From: Lysinibacillus sp. ZYM-1
GTDB lineage: Bacteria; Bacillota; Bacilli; Bacillales_A; Planococcaceae
Direction of reading: 5' to 3'
NCBI RefSeq assembly: GCF_001308875.1
Contig: NZ_KQ465115.1
Location: forward strand, 92,520 to 156,519
DNA: 64,000 nucleotides
The stretch's first letter is position 1; each line of letters begins with the position of its first letter. Shown here one piece after another: positions 62,420 through 64,000 of the stretch. Below the pieces are notes generated by a model. That model ran no database searches, had not been told where the DNA came from, and worked only from the letters and a program-made list of their open reading frames with translations. Both the position numbers and the translations under genes were made by a program.

Positions 62420-63262
62420 TTAGAATCGCTTTTTCATCTGTACCTGCTCTGTTGTCACCTTAAGTCCATTTGCTACTAAATAGCTAGTTACTGGATTGCT
62501 AACTAAGAAATTCACAGCTGTAAGATTGACTTTATGGGGTATCACACTAGCTAGGAAATGCGGCAGTAAATCGACATTATCTTTTAATACCTCTAATTGG
62601 TAAAGAAGGACACGCTCCAACTCCCCCTGTTTACACCATACTGTTTTATATAACATGTAGCCCAGCACTTCATTTGTTTCGCTATAGAAAATCTTAGCTT
62701 CTCCCTGCTTAACACTATGCCAGCTACACTGCCAAGGAACATCCCCCTGATAATAAGGTACATGTTGTAGCTGCTCTGGGCGAATTGTTTCTGCGCGAAT
62801 AGACGTTGTATGTTCGACCTTCGCTTCATATTCCCCACTTAAAAACTGTAGTTGATTGGCTATCACATAGCCGTTTTTCTCATACAAAGCAATCGCTACT
62901 AGATTTTCTTTTATCGCTTCCAGTGTGGCGATTTCTACATTTTCTCGTTCATAGATGGCTAGGGTTTCCTCCATTAATAATCGTGAAACGCCTTTCCCAC
63001 GATAAGCGGGTGAAATGCCAGTGCCCCCATTCCATGCTATTTTCCTTCCATCAATGTCACGAAAACCGTTCATCACAATGCCAATCGGTTCATCATGGTC
63101 AAAAATGACAATGGAATGCTCTGATGACAGTCCCTCCCCAACAAGTCGCTGTAAAAACACTTCTGCCGTCATGTCGATTGGCACAAAATAACCTTCAAAG
63201 CCTTTGTTCCACGCCTTCAATACTTCCTCTAATGTACATTGTGAAACTGTTTTGATTTTCAT
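62420..63262 (-). CDS. GNAT-family N-acetyltransferase
   Basis: Acetyltransferase of 280 residues. The N-terminal half is a complete GNAT domain: GISPAYRGKGVSRLLMEE carries the acetyl-CoA pyrophosphate loop (RGKG), and ALYEKNGYVIA is the conserved final motif. The C-terminal half (about 150-280) looks like a second, degenerate GNAT-like domain without the loop. The substrate is unknown. GAGGGG precedes the ATG. It lies 13 bases downstream of a histidine phosphatase gene and is probably co-transcribed. Confidence 0.82.
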   Translation of the reverse strand: MKIKTVSQCTLEEVLKAWNKGFEGYFVPIDMTAEVFLQRLVGEGLSSEHSIVIFDHDEPIGIVMNGFRDIDGRKIAWNGGTGISPAYRGKGVSRLLMEETLAIYERENVEIATLEAIKENLVAIALYEKNGYVIANQLQFLSGEYEAKVEHTTSIRAETIRPEQLQHVPYYQGDVPWQCSWHSVKQGEAKIFYSETNEVLGYMLYKTVWCKQGELERVLLYQLEVLKDNVDLLPHFLASVIPHKVNLTAVNFLVSNPVTSYLVANGLKVTTEQVQMKKRF

Positions 63263-63275
63263 AGTTCCCCTCTTC

Positions 63276-63824
63276 TCAAATTGTATCTAATTTTGCTAAA
63301 TCCTCTAAGGTCAGTTTCCCCAAAATTTCATAGCCCTGACCTAAGCCTTTGGGCTTTATAACAACCGTGCCCATACTCGAAATCGGTCCAAGCCCTACAT
63401 CTCTTGGAAAACTATGGCCAATGATGAGTCTATTTATTCCTTGTGGCGGTTTCATTTCCACCATGGATTGAAAGGCTGTTAGGATTGTATTTTGTTGAAC
63501 CGTAGAAAGATTTCCTCCTAACATAAAAATCTCAAACAAAAAAGGGTCAATCTGTACCTGAATATTTGGAAATGCCAACTGAGCTGTTTCAATCGTTCGA
63601 CAGAAAGGACTAGCTATGATCGGCGATAGGACGGGAATTTGCCAATAACGTAACATCTGGCCATAATATACAGCCTCCTGACGTCCTTGTTCTGATAAGT
63701 TTCTTTGATATTGACAACTTTGAAACGTACCATTTGCTTGATCTACACCAACTGTTGCTGTCCCATGTCTAGCATATAAAATGAGCCCTCCCTCTCTTAA
63801 TAAAGTCAGGAGATCTTTTGCCAT
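63276..63824 (-). CDS. Histidine phosphatase superfamily protein
   Basis: Phosphoglycerate-mutase-like phosphatase of 182 residues. The catalytic His is in YARHGTAT (RHG motif), followed by NLSEQGRQEA, SPFCRTIETA with the phosphate-binding Arg, and a second active-site His in IIGHS. The product is shorter than true cofactor-dependent mutases, so it is probably a small phosphatase of unknown substrate. AAGGGG lies nine bases before the ATG. Confidence 0.82.
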   Translation of the reverse strand: MAKDLLTLLREGGLILYARHGTATVGVDQANGTFQSCQYQRNLSEQGRQEAVYYGQMLRYWQIPVLSPIIASPFCRTIETAQLAFPNIQVQIDPFLFEIFMLGGNLSTVQQNTILTAFQSMVEMKPPQGINRLIIGHSFPRDVGLGPISSMGTVVIKPKGLGQGYEILGKLTLEDLAKLDTI

Positions 63825-63906
63825 TTTTTACATCCCCTTCATTTTATCACTTTATTCTCTGTAATGTATGTCTTACAAATAGAAAAAAGCTCCCTACATT
63901 TCGCAC

Positions 63907-64000
63907 TGACCTAGAAAAGTGAGACAAATAAAAACACCTTTCGTTGAAAAACGGGTATAAGCATACCAAACAATCAACGGAGGTGTTTTTCTATGGGAAC
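63907..64000 (+). mobile_element. Left end of an insertion sequence, probably IS3 family, partial
   Basis: The last bases hold a strong ribosome site (GGAGGTG, 63979-63985) and ATGGGAAC at 63993, that is Met-Gly-Thr, the start of many Bacillus IS3-type OrfA proteins. The upstream TGACCTAGAAAAGTGAGAC stretch at about 63907 would suit an IS terminal repeat beginning with TG. The inner part also has complementary AAACACC/GGTGTTT segments (63932-63938, 63983-63989). Only the first codons are in the window, so the family call is tentative. Confidence 0.5.

Overview
The window looks like a chromosomal segment of a low-GC, spore-forming Bacillaceae/Planococcaceae bacterium, most likely a Lysinibacillus. 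The signs are a B-type RNase P RNA beside gpsB, the Bacillus-style recU-ponA / ypoC-nth-dnaD-asnS-aspB-ypmB block, a spore photoproduct lyase operon (splAB), AT-rich codons, strong AGGAGG ribosome sites and frequent TTG/GTG starts. The genus is an inference; the family-level placement is well supported. No tRNA, rRNA, CRISPR array or prophage was seen.

Layout. 1-5.1 kb: the regulatory and distal part of an ethanolamine-utilisation (eut) operon on the minus strand, in the order eutW (kinase), eutV (ANTAR antiterminator), an attenuator, eutH (transporter), eutS (shell protein), eutP (GTPase) and eutA (lyase reactivase, cut by the window edge). 5.3-26.4 kb: genome maintenance and housekeeping: a YpvA-type helicase, a THUMP methyltransferase, a c-di-GMP enzyme, rnpB, gpsB, the mitomycin-repair pair mrfB/mrfA, a YppE protein, recU and ponA on the plus strand, then ypoC, nth, dnaD, asnS, aspB, ypmB and a TPR-GGDEF protein. 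The dinG and ypmA genes expected beside ypmB in Bacillus are not there.

26.7-36.3 kb: an accessory stretch with a multicopper oxidase carrying an unusual C-terminal tail, three MFS transporters, a LysR regulator, a lipoprotein made of two duplicated domains and an M20 amidohydrolase. Several palindromic operators lie here without their regulators. 36.4-45.8 kb: the most interesting block. A seven-gene minus-strand operon encodes an ankyrin-repeat protein, a DUF2877 protein, an FdrA-like protein, a DUF1116 protein, an NCS1 permease, carbamate kinase and a cytidine-deaminase-fold deaminase. A divergent PucR-type regulator faces it. This is the gene order of the uncharacterised E. coli yahDEFG-yahI cluster. 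FdrA/DUF1116/DUF2877 are also the families of the oxamate transcarbamylase AllFGH, so the likely chemistry is uptake and deamination of an N-heterocycle or ureide, phosphorolytic transfer of a carbamoyl group, and ATP production by carbamate kinase.

46-51 kb: a BmrA-like ABC exporter followed by a two-component system, then a flavodoxin-fold oxidoreductase divergent from a MarR regulator with shared operators. 51-58.7 kb: a YqcI/YcgG protein, an amino-acid permease, a dimethylargininase-like enzyme, a Nudix hydrolase, splB/splA and a TldD/TldE protease pair. 58.7-64 kb: a probably acquired 1035-residue surface protein with seven repeats of about 125 residues, a GNAT and histidine-phosphatase pair, and the left edge of an insertion sequence at the end of the window.
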